Source: Vanessa cardui (Eukaryota; Arthropoda; Insecta; Lepidoptera; Nymphalidae). From it: DNA of 64,000 bases. The notes beneath the pieces were generated by a model. That model was not told where the DNA came from and did not search any database. It saw only the letters and a program-made list of their open reading frames with translations. The stretch lies in contig NC_061147.1 in NCBI RefSeq assembly GCF_905220365.1, positions 744,001 through 808,000 on the forward strand, given 5' to 3'. A program made the translations under genes and the position numbers. This document shows positions 20,177 to 32,312 of this stretch, one piece after another (position 1 is the first letter of the stretch; each line of letters begins with the position of its first letter).

Positions 20177-20624
20177 AGCAAAATAAATAAATCCGATTAC
20201 TGCCGATTTATACAACCAATAGAAATAGTTCCCCATCGCGCCATTCGACGCTATTCGTCGCTATAGATACTCGAGTCAATTCAACTCGAGAAAGCAAGGG
20301 CTTGCAAATCTACGTGTCAAATTGACGAATATATTAGGTCATACGATATTACAAGTTATTACATTAATGTAAAGATCTTATTCAATCTTGGTATTAGGGA
20401 TTTGTGCAAGCCTGCCTGCAAATAATAGTTAATATTTCTTACAGCGTCATTGTCTATGGGTGGTGGTGACCACTTACCATCATGGTGGCTCATATGCTCA
20501 TCCGCCAACCTATTCCATAAAAAAAAAAGAAATAAACATTCATAATTTAGGATAGCGTACTTAATTCGAATGTAATCGGTTTTACGAATTTTGCCGATGC
20601 TACATCTAAGATTTGTCGTACTAT
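20148..20624 (-). mobile_element. MITE-J, copy 1, interrupted by repeat B
   Basis: Terminal inverted repeats ATAGTGCGGCACAACTTAGA at the left and TCTAAGATTTGTCGTACTAT at the right. Internal sequence (CGACGCTATTCGTCGCTATA; GGATAGCGTACTTAATTCGA) matches the copy at 34702-35040 in the opposite direction. A repeat B copy is inserted at 20388-20529. Without it the element is about 335 bp. Confidence 0.8.
20388..20529 (+). repeat. repeat B with internal deletion, nested in MITE-J
   Basis: Head CTTGGTATTAGGGATTTGTG joins directly to AATAGTTAATATTTCTTACA, losing about 140 bp. The tail ends CCGCCAACCTATTCCAT plus an A run. Confidence 0.8.
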
Positions 20625-21944
20625 ACTCATGTCACACATAAAATCGACACTTAGTTTGTTATATATATTTAGAAATTAACTGCTATTTAAAATCACAATC
20701 ATTTTTTTATGTCTAAACCAAACAAAAAGTCGACGAAAACATTTTATTCTGCCTAAATTCAAATCACTCATTTATTTAAAAACCGTATTAGACGAATTGA
20801 ATTGAGTCTTGAAAGTCTTGAATTATTTTTTATCGTTAATTCGCCATGAAATTGCAACTAAAGATAGAAAATGTAACAATTTGTCGACACGGTTTACTAA
20901 AAATTTAAAATAGGTATGCGCCCTTGTCAATTTTCATTTTACGATATTAAATATCTTTGACACGGTTTTTTTTCAGTTGACTTGGTTAAAAATAGTTTTT
21001 TTTTTTATATATATATATAAAGTAATGAATCAACGTTTTAAGAATGCAGTCTGTAAATTTATCGGGCGTATTACCGATGCAAAAATACTATATTAATATA
21101 ATTAAATATGAAAGTTTTTAACTTATTACAATTTACTAATTATTTTTACTTTCTGATTGAATTAATTTTGTTGTATGTTATTAACGTGATGAATTATACG
21201 ACTTCGTAGTTATAATAATTATTACATACTTTATTTTTTAAATAAATTGTAGTTAATCTCTTTTATTTTAATATTATAAATTTATTTTAGTAAAAAAATA
21301 TTCTTAAGTATTGTACCTAAGAATGCATGTTGTGGCCGTCTTAAATAAACGCACACTTTATTAGTAATATTAATATGTTTTTATGTATAACATGTGTAAG
21401 TGTAGTGACTGTTGATGGTCCTTAATAAATAAATAAAATAAAAAAAGTAACAATGTACCTGACAACAGTCTACCTGTGTGTATCTTCTCGGTTAAACTAA
21501 ACCGATTGTTCAAATCTCTGAAAAGGCAATAATCTCTATTTTTTAAATTAAAATGGAGTTGGTTGTTCGTTGACTAATGACTTTCTAGTTGACTGCACAC
21601 CACAATGAGATGATCGTCTCCAGACTGTTTCAAATGTTAAAAATATTTTTGATACTGTATATGTAGCATGAATTACCTTAAAAAAAATAGACCCCGCTCA
21701 TTTTTTTCGCCTGTTTTTCTCAGGACCGTGGTGTTAAATCTGAACTGGTGGTAGATTTTTGAATATCAATAAGCAAGTGTAATCACTTCTGCATTGCATA
21801 AAGATTTTTGATATGGCTTTCACTTTGATAGGTAAATATTTAAAGGCGTGGGTAAAGCCGCAGGTTCAGTTAGTTGTTATAATTTATATATATTTTGTAT
21901 CACACTTATCACTATCTAATAAACAATGATAATGTTGTCTTAAA
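20625..21944. other. AT-rich intergenic DNA, no gene seen
   Basis: Contains a T run followed by an AT dinucleotide run near 20998-21020. No gene or recognised repeat. Confidence 0.35.
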
Positions 21945-21954
21945 TTTTTGCGAT

Positions 21955-22078
21955 TATTACACATTTAACCACAGTCTACCTGTGACCCGAACGCTGTAAA
22001 GTGCTCGAAACGTCGGGATGTCAAAAATAATTAATATACGCGATTCAAATCCGTTATAACTTAAGTTTTATTTAAACA
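21955..22078 (+). repeat. Penelope-like/hammerhead-like repeat, copy 2
   Basis: CGAACGCTGTAAAGTGCTCG then AAACGTCGGGATG at 21988-22020, followed by ATACGCGATTCAAATCCGTT and AGTTTTATTTAAA. Confidence 0.65.
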
Positions 22079-22489
22079 ATGATAAGTTGACCACCGTACC
22101 ATTAGGTTATCTACCTCTAAAATATATAACTAAGTACAATCTATCCATCTGCAGATGACCACTTGACGGGTGTACTCAGCTTCAAGATCTGCAATAGGAC
22201 AATGCAACTAAAGGACAAGATAGCCTATATGACTGACAGTCTTGACCTAACACGGTAACCAAGGCTACCATTGAGGAATTGCCTGGGTAAGGACGGTAAC
22301 CTCGATGCCTGTACCCAGCCTGACCTAGGCCAGGCAGGAAGAACCCACCGCTGTTATAACCTTTCCTCATTTTAGTCAATATCTCACTGTAAATTCATTT
22401 CAATAATTAAACAGCATCTTAAGTTACGCTTAGTAAATATTTAAATTAACAATATACGTGATCGGACTTATGACTAATCTAATCACTAC
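22079..22489. other. intergenic DNA with an unassigned GC-richer block
   Basis: 22150-22380 is unusually GC-rich for the window and has a 65-codon minus-strand frame (starting MTKMRKGYNSGGFF) without a family match. It could be a retroelement remnant. Confidence 0.3.
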
Positions 22490-23026
22490 ATAATAAAACA
22501 AGATCCCTCGAACAACGTCTGTCTGTATGTTAGCGATAAACTAGAAAACTAATGAACGGATTTTCATGCAGTTTTCAATAATAGACAGATGGATTCATAA
22601 GGAAGGTTTTGGTATATAACTTATTAAAGTTTCTGTGTAAATAAATTGAAATAGAACATTTAACATTTTACTTGGTGGTAGGGCTTTGTGCAAGCCCCTC
22701 TGGGTAGGTAACACCCACTCATCAGTTATTCTACCAAATAACAGTACTCAGTATTGTTGTGTTCCGGTCTGAAGGGTGAGTGAGCCAGTGTAACTACAGG
22801 CACAAGGGACATAACATCTTAGTTCCCAAGGTTGGTGGCACATTAACGATGTAAGGAATAATTAATGTTTCTTACAGCGTCATTGTCTATGGGCGATGGT
22901 GACCACTTACCATGACCATACCAAAAGACAATTTTTTAACATGATGGATAAAAGTAAAAAAATAATATAAAAAAAGTTTATTTTAAAACAAAACCCGTGC
23001 GAAACCAGGACGGGCCGCCATTAGAT
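22490..23026 (+). mobile_element. Helitron-E, non-autonomous, interrupted by repeat B
   Basis: Left part has CGTCTGTCTGTATGTTAGCG and AATGAACGGATTTTCATGCA; right part (from 22926) ends CGTGCGAAACCAGGACGGGC and CGCCATTAG. The left limit is approximate. The split at 22671-22914 is a repeat B insertion. Confidence 0.55.
22671..22914 (+). repeat. repeat B, 3' truncated, nested in Helitron-E
   Basis: CTTGGTGGTAGGGCTTTGTG to GATGGTGACCACTTACCAT. The last 40 bp of the usual element are missing. Confidence 0.85.
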
Positions 23027-24239
23027 GACATATTGCTTTGTATTTAAGATGAGATTATTATTTGTAGCATTTGATTACGTTTCAAATGTTTTATTTCGCT
23101 TACATAACTAATTTATCTCAATAATTACATAATCAGCCGTGATAATAATATAAACAATTTATTTTATGAATAATGACAACCGATACAGATACAAAAGTTA
23201 AATAATCTTTGTGATTCAGTAAATTACAAACACGTACCATTAAAACAATGGTATGAATAACATTTGTTTTAGCAACTATTGTATTTTCGCTGTTGTACTG
23301 TATAAAACTGACCAGTTTTATATGTACCTGATATAATTATAATTAAGTATTATATAACAAATATACTTGTCTACATATTTGTTGATATTATTTACAGTTT
23401 TATGATCGCGCTAAATATACACAGATACATTATACCGTTATATTTGCTTGAGATTATATATCTCGTTGATTAAAATTAGTGGATCAACAAGTTAATTCAC
23501 TTTACTTAATTTAAAACCACAGTCACATTGTCAGATACTAACCTAGATATAAATTATCTTATGTAATCGTTTCTTTATTTTACTCTTTTAATTTTAATTA
23601 CTTTTAGTAAGTACATAATGGCTGCATAATCAGTAAATATATTTATTTTTTATTTCAATTTAAAATTAATAATAATATTGATTTTAATTACATATATGTA
23701 GTGCACATCAACTTTATTATATATGTTTAAGTAACTTTAACAGGATACGAAAATTGTAATTTAATTTTAAATCAAATTGAACTTTCTAAACAATTTTTAT
23801 CTAGTATTACAATTCACACAATTGTGAAAACGTATGACTTCCGCAATCATACATCTTGTATACATAAGCGTAGTTATATTGTGATACGAAATCATTATGA
23901 TAAAATTTTATCGCATATGGGCTCTTTTCTATAAACAAAAAATACAGTATGTAAACTCAACACGGAACGAAACGTAATCAAATCAAGTGATAGGTCAAAT
24001 ATTTAGTTGCGTTCAAAATACGAAAACGTTGATATACCCACCTAAATGTAAGATAAAGAAGCCCTTAACAAAGAAGTCGTAATATGTATAACATTGATAA
24101 GATAATCAAAGATTGTAATCAGTTGATAAGAAATAAGTTCATGTTCAGGGCCAGGGTCGAGTTTTAGCCCCGTTATGAACTTTGCATGCAATAAACTGTC
24201 ACCGTCTATATTCGTATTTGTCAAGCAAGTCTGAAGTCA
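23027..24239. other. AT-rich intergenic DNA, no gene seen
   Basis: Upstream of the candidate promoter at 24240. No repeat family recognised, unlike most of the window, so it may include regulatory sequence. Confidence 0.3.
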
Positions 24240-24575
24240 CAACTCCGTCACACTAGTGTCAGACCTGAGACTCAGTCCGTCAGTCGGTCACTGGACGGCT
24301 TATTATTTGAACGTGTGTAGACGTTTCCTGTATGCTTACGAGCAATTTAAACGAAATCGCGTTTATTCAATTACAAAATAATCTTATGGCACACTGGACT
24401 ATGAATGAAACGATGGTTATGTGCGAACTGACGTCGCAAGTCAGAGCCGGTTAAGTTTTTTTTTATTTATAAAAGATTATTCCTAACAAGTGAGCAGCGC
24501 GCGCGAGTGTTGTGACTTTTCGCATTGTTTTGTGTTTTGGAACTCGATATAATTAAGTGAAGAGTTGTTGCAAAA
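24240..24575 (+). promoter_or_regulatory. likely promoter and 5' UTR of first coding exon at 24576
   Basis: This stretch is richer in GC and CpG than the AT-rich DNA on both sides and shows none of the repeat families of the window. It holds several initiator-like TCAGT/TCAGA sites around 24250-24290 and a GCGCGCGCGAG run near 24500. It leads directly into a well-placed ATG. The exact transcription start cannot be read from sequence alone. Confidence 0.3.
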
Positions 24576-24644
24576 ATGAAGGACGTGATGAAAAAAGAAG
24601 AAACCTCGGACGATGAATCAGGATTGGGGTATCAGAACACGTTG
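24576..24644 (+). CDS. putative alternative first coding exon (copy 1), gene unknown
   Basis: ATG in the context CAAAAATG opens 23 codons reading MKDVMKKEETSDDESGLGYQ and NTL, then a GTGAGT donor in phase 0. Acidic and basic residues dominate, as expected for a cytoplasmic N-terminus. The last 14 residues (TSDDESGLGYQNTL) align without a gap to the exon at 53737-53814. That shared ending, same strand, same phase and same donor suggest both are first exons feeding a common downstream exon, which would lie beyond 64 kb. Reading on through the donor runs 44 more codons to a stop in AT-rich sequence, which looks like intron. I do not recognise the protein. A Tyr-x-x-Thr-Leu end just before the first membrane span occurs in some SLC36-type amino-acid transporters, but this is only a guess. 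Confidence 0.6.
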
Positions 24645-27600
24645 GTGAGTTTTAATAATAGCGATACTTTCTATTTTCTAGAAAATTACCACAAACACGC
24701 CACTATGTTGTACCGTCTCTTTCTTATGACACCGCCTTCGCTTAAAAATAACATTAAACAATTTATTAAACAATTATAATTATGAAATTTACGTAATTAA
24801 GCTTAAATTGCAATTATAAATATGGATTCTTAAAAATGAATCCATCAAAATGTTTTTAAATACTTTTAAACATAAAAAAATACATTTACGTTATTAATAA
24901 AATATCGATTAAAGTGCTTATAATTTAATAAAATAATTAATTATCTGTTTTAAAATGAAGTACATAGATAAGCAGCAAATAAAGCAATTCTTAATATTGT
25001 ATAGCAAATAAATCAACAAGCAACATATTGAAATACCTTGGTGACACAAATAATTAAATAAACAAACATCAATGATTGCAAAACAAAAATAATTAGTAGT
25101 TTATTGATACTATAAACTAAAAACATTTCTGAACTGTAATGTTCTTAATTTGAAAGAGGCATACATAACTTTTTAATGAATTCTACTTTTTATTCAGGTA
25201 CTTAATAAATTTTTATTTTAAAATTAATAGTCATTGTTTGAATGTGGTGTTAAATTAAAATAGTATTTTATCCTTGTTAAATTACATTGACACCATTTTA
25301 CCTTAGTTTTCTTTTTTTAATTCTATTTGATAATTTATTGCCTTGGAATTCACAATGAATTTGTTCATGTGAAATTCTATTAAAATATTTCAATTGGTGT
25401 CTGTCCATAAATATCTTGAACAGCATCACAATGTCTCTGCCGCTTAAGATCTATCAACTGTAGTACCAATTAAAATGATTCAAAGATTAAAAATGCATCA
25501 GCATCTATTATGATGTTGGAGATAAATAAATTGTATATAATATATATATTACTGCCAGTCTTAAGATCTTGTTTTATTAAAATTCAATTTTGTTTCTATA
25601 GTTTAAGAAAATTTATGATGTAAAAAGAACAATGTAGTCTCGATGAGAATGATACAGTTATACAGATGGTATTTATGGTGTATTAAAACATAATATTGAC
25701 CATCAATCATTTATAGGACTTCATAAAGCAATCATCAGTTTTGTTTTACAAAAGTGATGCAAAGCAAATATTTTATACTATTAATGTGTCATTTTATATA
25801 GATAAGTATGTGTGTGTGCGTTGACACTTTCAGGTAGCAAGATTATTACGAGTACACGGAAATATGCCACTTCAAAATAACTATATTATCAATGTTGTTG
25901 TCACTAAGATTCATTGTCTAACGACAAACTACATATCAGTATAAATTTAATGGATTCTTTGATTGAAAACTAACATTCCATTTTATTGTTATGTTATAAC
26001 ATAAATATTATAGTTAATAACTTCTTAGGTATCATATTTCATTAAAAATAATATACTTTTACACCTTTTTCATCGCATAAATATACTAAAAATTGATTAC
26101 ATTTTAAGTAAAATTATAATTATTAAAACTTATTGCAAATTAAAATTAATATAAACCTGAGGCAACAAAGTAAAAAAAAAATGTTAATATATTATTTATT
26201 GTCATACACAAATATGAAAAATATATTGAGCTAATAAGTCCATACATTATTATTTTTATGTTTATGTAAACATTAAAATGCCAGTTTTTTTTTAATTGGG
26301 TATAATAAAAATATTTGTTTTTCTTTATTAATACCAAGTAATCTAGGCTGTTAATTCTATTTAATCTGTGTTATCATAATCCGGTGACTGTTTAAAACTG
26401 TCACTTACCACCAAATATCTAGACTAATTAGGTCTTAAACTCATTTGTTTGTTTTCAAGTCTAGCTGGATTAGTGGATGTCCTACTTTTTAGAAAATAGA
26501 AGTAGGTTTGACTATTATGGGCGCGTGGATTCGTCTATGCATATGCAACTTAGAAATTTTGTTTTTTTTTTTTAATTTCTTCCTTTAATCATTTTACCCT
26601 GATCCAAATAGATAGGTATGTTAACTACGATAAAAGGTGTTACTGGCATAAAAGAATAATTTAAATATATTTATTATAATTAAACTTTCGCCATCTAGAA
26701 CTCTTATGTTCAGTTAAATACCGCACAGCATAATAATGAATTGTTTAAATCCTGCACATTTTCAGTAACATCGTTAGATAATTTAAAGGAACCTAATGGT
26801 CAAATTTTTAAACATCATTAACACGATTAGCGTATGTATAACACTCAATATTTATTACCTCTCGACTCATATATTTTATTAAATTTAAATTCGGTATGTT
26901 TTTTTGACTTCAAATATAGGCAAACACCTATGTTACAAAACTCGGGGTGCACTAAAAATGACATTAATGTTTTTTTTTTGGAAGAATGGCACAGATCCTC
27001 TCAAATGTGATCAACCAATTTAATATTATAAATTTATAATTGTATGTAACGTACCTTAATCACTAAATAGTAACTTCGCACTGTACGGTTATTAAATACA
27101 AAATTACGTAAACGATGCGCGCGCAATGTATAAGCACTTTGCTTTAACTGAATTCTTAACTAAGTATAAAAGGGCATTTTAAAGATTGTAAACTGTTGTT
27201 ACTTAATAATAATAATAAAATATTTTCTTTCATTTGGTTTAAACAACCATGTGCCCTATGTATCATACTACTACTTTAATGCAGGTACAATTAAAAATAC
27301 TTTGATTAATTTAAATTTTTGCGTATTGAATTTAGTAACGTATTTTATTGTGAGGATTGTTTACTATTGGTTTGTTTGTTAATAGTTTTCAAATATGACC
27401 GTTCATGAGTTATTGTATAACTGTACATCAACAGTTTGTATTGGTTTTGATTTGAAAGGCTAATTGTAATTACAATTTTAGTCTATTCAAACGACGATAG
27501 CAAAAGCCAAATAAACAACGTTTGATTTGCTTTGACGCGATATCATTGGTCGAGGCGTTTCGCACGACGAAGCTGTTATCGGAACTTTGGAAGTGAAATG

Positions 27601-27747
27601 AAAGTGTATATAAGACGTTAAATTGAGTTTTGTTTTATAAAAATGTTTAAGAATAGCCGAGTTATCGATAAATCGTATGTATATGATAAATCTATGGTTT
27701 ATTTATCGTCATCCCTTTTTCGATTGAAATATATTATAAGGGCTATA
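24645..27747. other. 3.1 kb AT-rich DNA, probably first intron of the gene starting at 24576
   Basis: Free of SINE-A, repeat B and Helitrons, which is unusual here. Very AT-rich with no ORF of note and no acceptor leading into conserved protein. Confidence 0.35.
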
Positions 27748-28036
27748 CCAATGATATTCAAATAAACAGATATGTTATACCCATATTAAACAACAGAAAA
27801 AAGTGTGCCGCGCCGGGGACCGTTTATTTTACATTTCGTTACAAGTTAAAAGGATAGCTTGATAAAAAACAATAAGTAAGAGGGATAACTAGATGTTTTA
27901 ATTACGTAAAAACGTATTACTACATAATTATGATTTATTATAACGTATTACTGGCATAATTATGATGAAACGACTAAAGGCAAACGTCCCGATTAGGACG
28001 TTTTCTAGTCATATCTGTTTATTTGAATATCATTGG
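27748..28036. mobile_element. putative MITE with perfect 27-bp inverted ends
   Basis: CCAATGATATTCAAATAAAC plus AGATATG at 27748-27774 is exactly complementary to 28010-28036. The total is 289 bp. An internal small palindrome (AAACGTCC...GGACGTTT) lies near 27982-28000. Outer limits may extend a few bases. Confidence 0.7.
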
Positions 28037-28419
28037 GCTACACTAAACTATTCGCAGATAATTAAAAAAAAGCCAAATAGAGTGCACGGAACACAACAGT
28101 GAAGCAAGAAAAACAATTACGAATTCTCATTAGTGCGAAACGTCTTTTTGTTGATATGTCAATTAATAAATAATCATATAAGTGACAGCACTATTGAATA
28201 ATCGAGCCATCGCAGTATCGTCCATGGACTTTGTATTTTTTCTGTTTTGATTGACTTAATTTTTTTATGTGTCTGCCTGTTGTTAACCAGACAGTGTTAC
28301 AATACAAATCAACTTACAGCATTACAAATTTAAACATCATAATTTAAAAAGACGATTGAAAACATTTGAATAAGGAATATTTTGACTTCGAATTAGATCA
28401 CAATGAAACCCATTTACTT

Positions 28420-28662
28420 AAATAAATATAAATATGAGACAACATTATACATTACTCTGGTCCCAATGTAAGTAGCTGAAGCACTTGTGTCATTTATTGT
28501 TATGGAAACCAGAAGTAACGACGGTACCACAAACACCCAGACCCAAGACAACATAGAAAACTAATGGTAATCTACATCGACTCGGCCGGGAATTGAACCC
28601 GGGACCTCAGAGTGGCGTACCCATGAAAACCGGTGTACACACCACTCGACCACGGAGGTCGT
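28420..28662 (-). repeat. SINE-C, full length, well preserved
   Basis: Read on the minus strand it begins GACCTCCGTGGTCGAGTGGT (A box) with GGTTCAATTCCCGGCCGAGT (B box) about 50 bp later. The body ends near the ATTACTCTGGTCCCAATG region. It looks like a tRNA gene but continues as a SINE, so it is not annotated as a tRNA. Confidence 0.85.
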
Positions 28663-29974
28663 CCAAAATTTAAATAACTTTTACTCGCTATTAAATCTAA
28701 AAACAACGACAATAAACTCTGTAGGTAACCTATTCTGTTAATCAAATTACACTTATATATAATTTGTATGAAATATACAATTATATGTACCTATTTTGCT
28801 ATGTCATTCCCCGTAATCGTAATCGAATATTATGTATTCGTCATCCTTCGTCAAGTATATTTTTTATATCATATATCATAATAAATGTCGCATAGACTTT
28901 GAAATGAATCAAGCTCAAGTGGCGGTGCCGTCCTATCATCAAATTACAGTGAAATTAACAAGAATATAACTTAATTAAACTCCTTATCCTATACCAATCG
29001 AAGAAGTAATAATACTTATATTTTTTAATTGATTTGACACGTGCGATTTCGCATCACCTGTATTGCCAGCCTTGTTAAATTCGTTGATAATAATAATAAG
29101 TAAATTTTTAGGCATTGGCTTGTGCGCACCTATTGTATGTTAAGTCTTCAAGCAATCGTCGATAACAATTATACATAGTTTTGGCTTAATGATAAAGAAA
29201 TTCATAGCTTTTTTTAATGTAGAAGCCACCTATATAACAGTCAAAACTTCCCGCCAAAAATATTTCACGACATTGTCATTTGTCTTGTACTAACTAATCA
29301 TTTTCACTCCGCCTACATCGGCATATAAAACTTTATTAGAAAATTTGTAAATTAAAATCGGAACAGTAGTTTCTGCTGTTACCGATAAATACAAAATCTT
29401 TGATTATTTATATGTCTAGATGGATATCAAGTTTACTACGAACACGCACACAAGCATAACGCTTATCGAGCGCCAAGCGTAAGCATTACGCACACTAAGT
29501 TGATTAATTTGGCTCGTTGCTCTAAGTCCTTTTGTATCGCCACAATCTAGATAGATAAATAATCTAAGATTACTATGATTCAAATCAAGCTTCAATAAAT
29601 TATAAATACGTTAACTAATATCTTTGAAATCATATTTAATTAATTATCTTTACAACTAAATAATCACGGACTCTATATTATTGTAGTAAAGATTATCTTT
29701 TTATTCGATTTCAAATATTTTTTGAATGTTATGCAATATTTTTTAAACAAATGTTTATCATAAAACCAAACACATAAGTATTTTAAATATTTCAAAGGTA
29801 AATTTATTATTAAATAAAGTAGTCCTTCAAATCAAAACTAATATAGTTTATTTTATTTATAATTGCAAATTCAATGTCAAGCTTCACCCCTGGTACACGT
29901 AACTATTTAATTTGTCTCGTGGAGAGAAAATATCATAAGGAAATATGCACGTGATGTTTATTAACATATATTGC
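28663..29974. other. AT-rich DNA, no gene seen
   Basis: No ORF or recognised repeat in 1.3 kb. Confidence 0.3.
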
Positions 29975-30215
29975 CGTACGAACAAATGGGCCAACTGATG
30001 GTAAGTGGTCACCACTAGCCAGCAAGCAGCAGCTAGCAATGGTACTGATCTAAATATTGTCCATTCCTTATACCGCAAAAGGGATACCAAACTTCGTAAC
30101 TAAGATGTTATGTCCCCTGGGCCTGTAGTGAGTGAGTCATTCACAATTCAACCCGGAATACAAAAATAAAATTAAAGCAACTTGTTGGTAAGGCTTGCAC
30201 AAGCCCTAACATGCA
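29975..30215 (-). repeat. repeat B, decayed
   Basis: ACAAATGGGCCAACTGATGG, TGGTCACCACTAG and AAGGCTTGCACAAGCCC in the family order, with much divergence. Confidence 0.65.
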
Positions 30216-30631
30216 TGCACCAATCGTGAAACATAGTGTGAAACGTAGTGGATAAGACTCACACCTTAATAAAATCAAAGAAAAGTCCTTTAAAGGTAGT
30301 AGATTCACATTAAAATCACGTTATTCTAACGTATATTATAAGTATGTATTTAAAAAGGGAATTTGAAAGTTGTTTTATTACTTGTAATTATAAATACGCA
30401 ATAATTACATACTAACGGTTCGTTCAGTGAACCTACTTATGAAAGGTATCCGCCTGATTTATTGCTTACCTAACGACTACAATCTTAGACAAATCTAAGA
30501 TCTAAATAACTCGTTTACAAGGAAATCGAATGGGTTCAGGAAATTATGATTTTACACTATACACGTTTGCTCATATTTCTAAACCATAAATATCGACTTA
30601 TAAGAAAATGTCTTGATATCTTGACAAATTG

Positions 30632-30795
30632 CGGTCATCCGTGGTCGAGTAGTGCGTACCGCGGTTTAAATGGGTACGCCACTCCGAGGTCCCGGGTTCA
30701 ATTCCCGGCGGAGTCGAATAACACAAATTCTTTAGCTACTTACTTTGGAACCAGAGTAATGTATATGATGTTGTCCAATATTTATTTATTTATTT
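30632..30795 (+). repeat. SINE-C, internally deleted
   Basis: Intact tRNA-like head (CCGTGGTCGAGTAGTGCGTA; GGTTCAATTCCCGGCGGAGT) joined directly to the distal body (CTTTAGCTACTTACTTTGGA) and a TTTATTTATTTAT tail. The long open frame over it is not a gene. Confidence 0.8.
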
Positions 30796-31546
30796 GCGGA
30801 AGAAACTTCTGGAAAATCTGTTCGGGACATATTATCGTGTACAACTGTGCTTACAATTACAAATGCTTTTTCTATTTCCTTACGCCTAATTCGACATTAC
30901 TGGAAGGAGTTCAAACGCCAATTGCTTTACGTGCTTTCCGAGACCCTATAATCATTGCCTGGAAATTGGTATTGGAATCCAAGCTGCTAACGAGAATCTC
31001 TCAACAGAAAAACCCAATTAACGTTTAGTGGCTCGTCCAGGCTTTCGTACTAATAGCTCGGAATCTGCGACCTGATAAGCTAGATACTAGACCAATGAAG
31101 TAGGCCAATAAATGACACAAATCTACTCATTTAAAACAGATCGCAGAATTTGTTCTCAAATTAACGGCGTAGCCATACTAATTTACTGGTCCTGTTATAT
31201 CATTTAGATATCGAATAAATAAACATTTCTTCCTACAAATTTTCCATGGTGATTACGGTCAAATATCCATACGGCAATTTTATTTTGAATAATTATGAAT
31301 GAATCGGTCATTCAAATATATATTTCCACTGTCAACGATTCTATGACATCATCGTAAATCTAATATAGCTAACGGTAGTCGTAGCGTTACGTCTATACAT
31401 TCGCCGATTTATTATTCTTAAATTGCTTTTTTATTACACCTGAATACATCATTACAGGCTATTTGCATAAATTAATTATCCATGTCAATAAGCATTAATA
31501 ATTATTGACGACAGAAACGGTATCATTGGTAAGACTTCCAGCATAA
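30796..31546. other. intergenic DNA, no gene seen
   Basis: 30820-31100 is somewhat less AT-rich but shows no family resemblance. Confidence 0.3.
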
Positions 31547-31767
31547 AAGTAAAGTAAAGTAAGGGTTGGTGGAATGCACGTGTGGCAGAATTTTGATGAA
31601 ATTAGACACATACAAGTTTCCTCACGATGTTTTCCTTCACCGCCGAGCTCGAGATGAATTATAAACACAAATTAAGCACATATATGTATATAGTGGTGCT
31701 TGCCTGGGTTTGAACCCGAAATCATCGGTTAAGATGCACCCGTTCTAACCACTGGGCCATCTCGGCT
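31547..31767 (-). repeat. SINE-A with target-site duplication
   Basis: AGTAAAGTAAAGTAAGGGTT start and CACTGGGCCATCTCGGCT end on the + strand; about 80 bp of the usual 3' body is missing. CTTCCAGCATAA (31535-31546) and CTTCTAGCATAA (31768-31779) are a duplication with one mismatch. Confidence 0.85.
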
Positions 31768-32149
31768 CTTCTAGCATAATTAAAAAGTATCCTGTCCTCT
31801 TTTATCTCTATAGATTGAATTCCCAAATTAAATGGCTATATTTTATATATATATGTAAAGAACAATGCTTACAATGCAAATCTTTATCGCAAAAATGTTC
31901 TCGATCTACATAAGTATGATGTAGGCGCATGCTCAACGGAAATACATAATCTGATAATCCGTCACAAATACTTAAAAACAAATAAACACTAGCACCTGAC
32001 TTTTCTTCAGATTAATACAAATTATATGTGGTGTTTTGACTGATTCTAGTATCGAGTGACTTCAAGCAGACCAATACATAATTATATTTAATCCTATTCA
32101 AAGTCGACAATAATTAAAGAAACGTTGTAATTTATGAAAATCCAATCCA

Positions 32150-32312
32150 TCCAATCTAATCCATCAGCCCATTTCCGTCCACTGCTGGACATAGGCCTCT
32201 CCAATTGCACGCCACTGAGATCGTTCTTGGGCTACTCGCATCCAGCTCCTGCCAGCCGTCTTGCGTAAGTCGTCACTCCATCGTGCCAGAGGACGTCCTA
32301 CACTACGTACCT
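32150..32312 (-). pseudogene. LINE ORF2 3' tail
   Basis: CAGCCCATTTCCGTCCACTG then CTGGACATAGGCCTCTCC and CTCGCATCCAGCTCCTGCCA is the reverse complement of the same LINE tail seen at 2085-2215. Short and 5' truncated. Confidence 0.7.

Noticed and set aside
28560..28662. tRNA gene candidates with good A and B boxes (also 30640-30715, 48540-48618 and 59320-59395)
   Set aside because: Each is the head of a longer repeated body (SINE-C) seen eight times; the heads lack a consistent acceptor stem and continue without a T-run terminator.
30546..31028. 160-codon open frame on the + strand
   Set aside because: It runs straight through a SINE-C head and tail, so it is repeat sequence plus chance extension.
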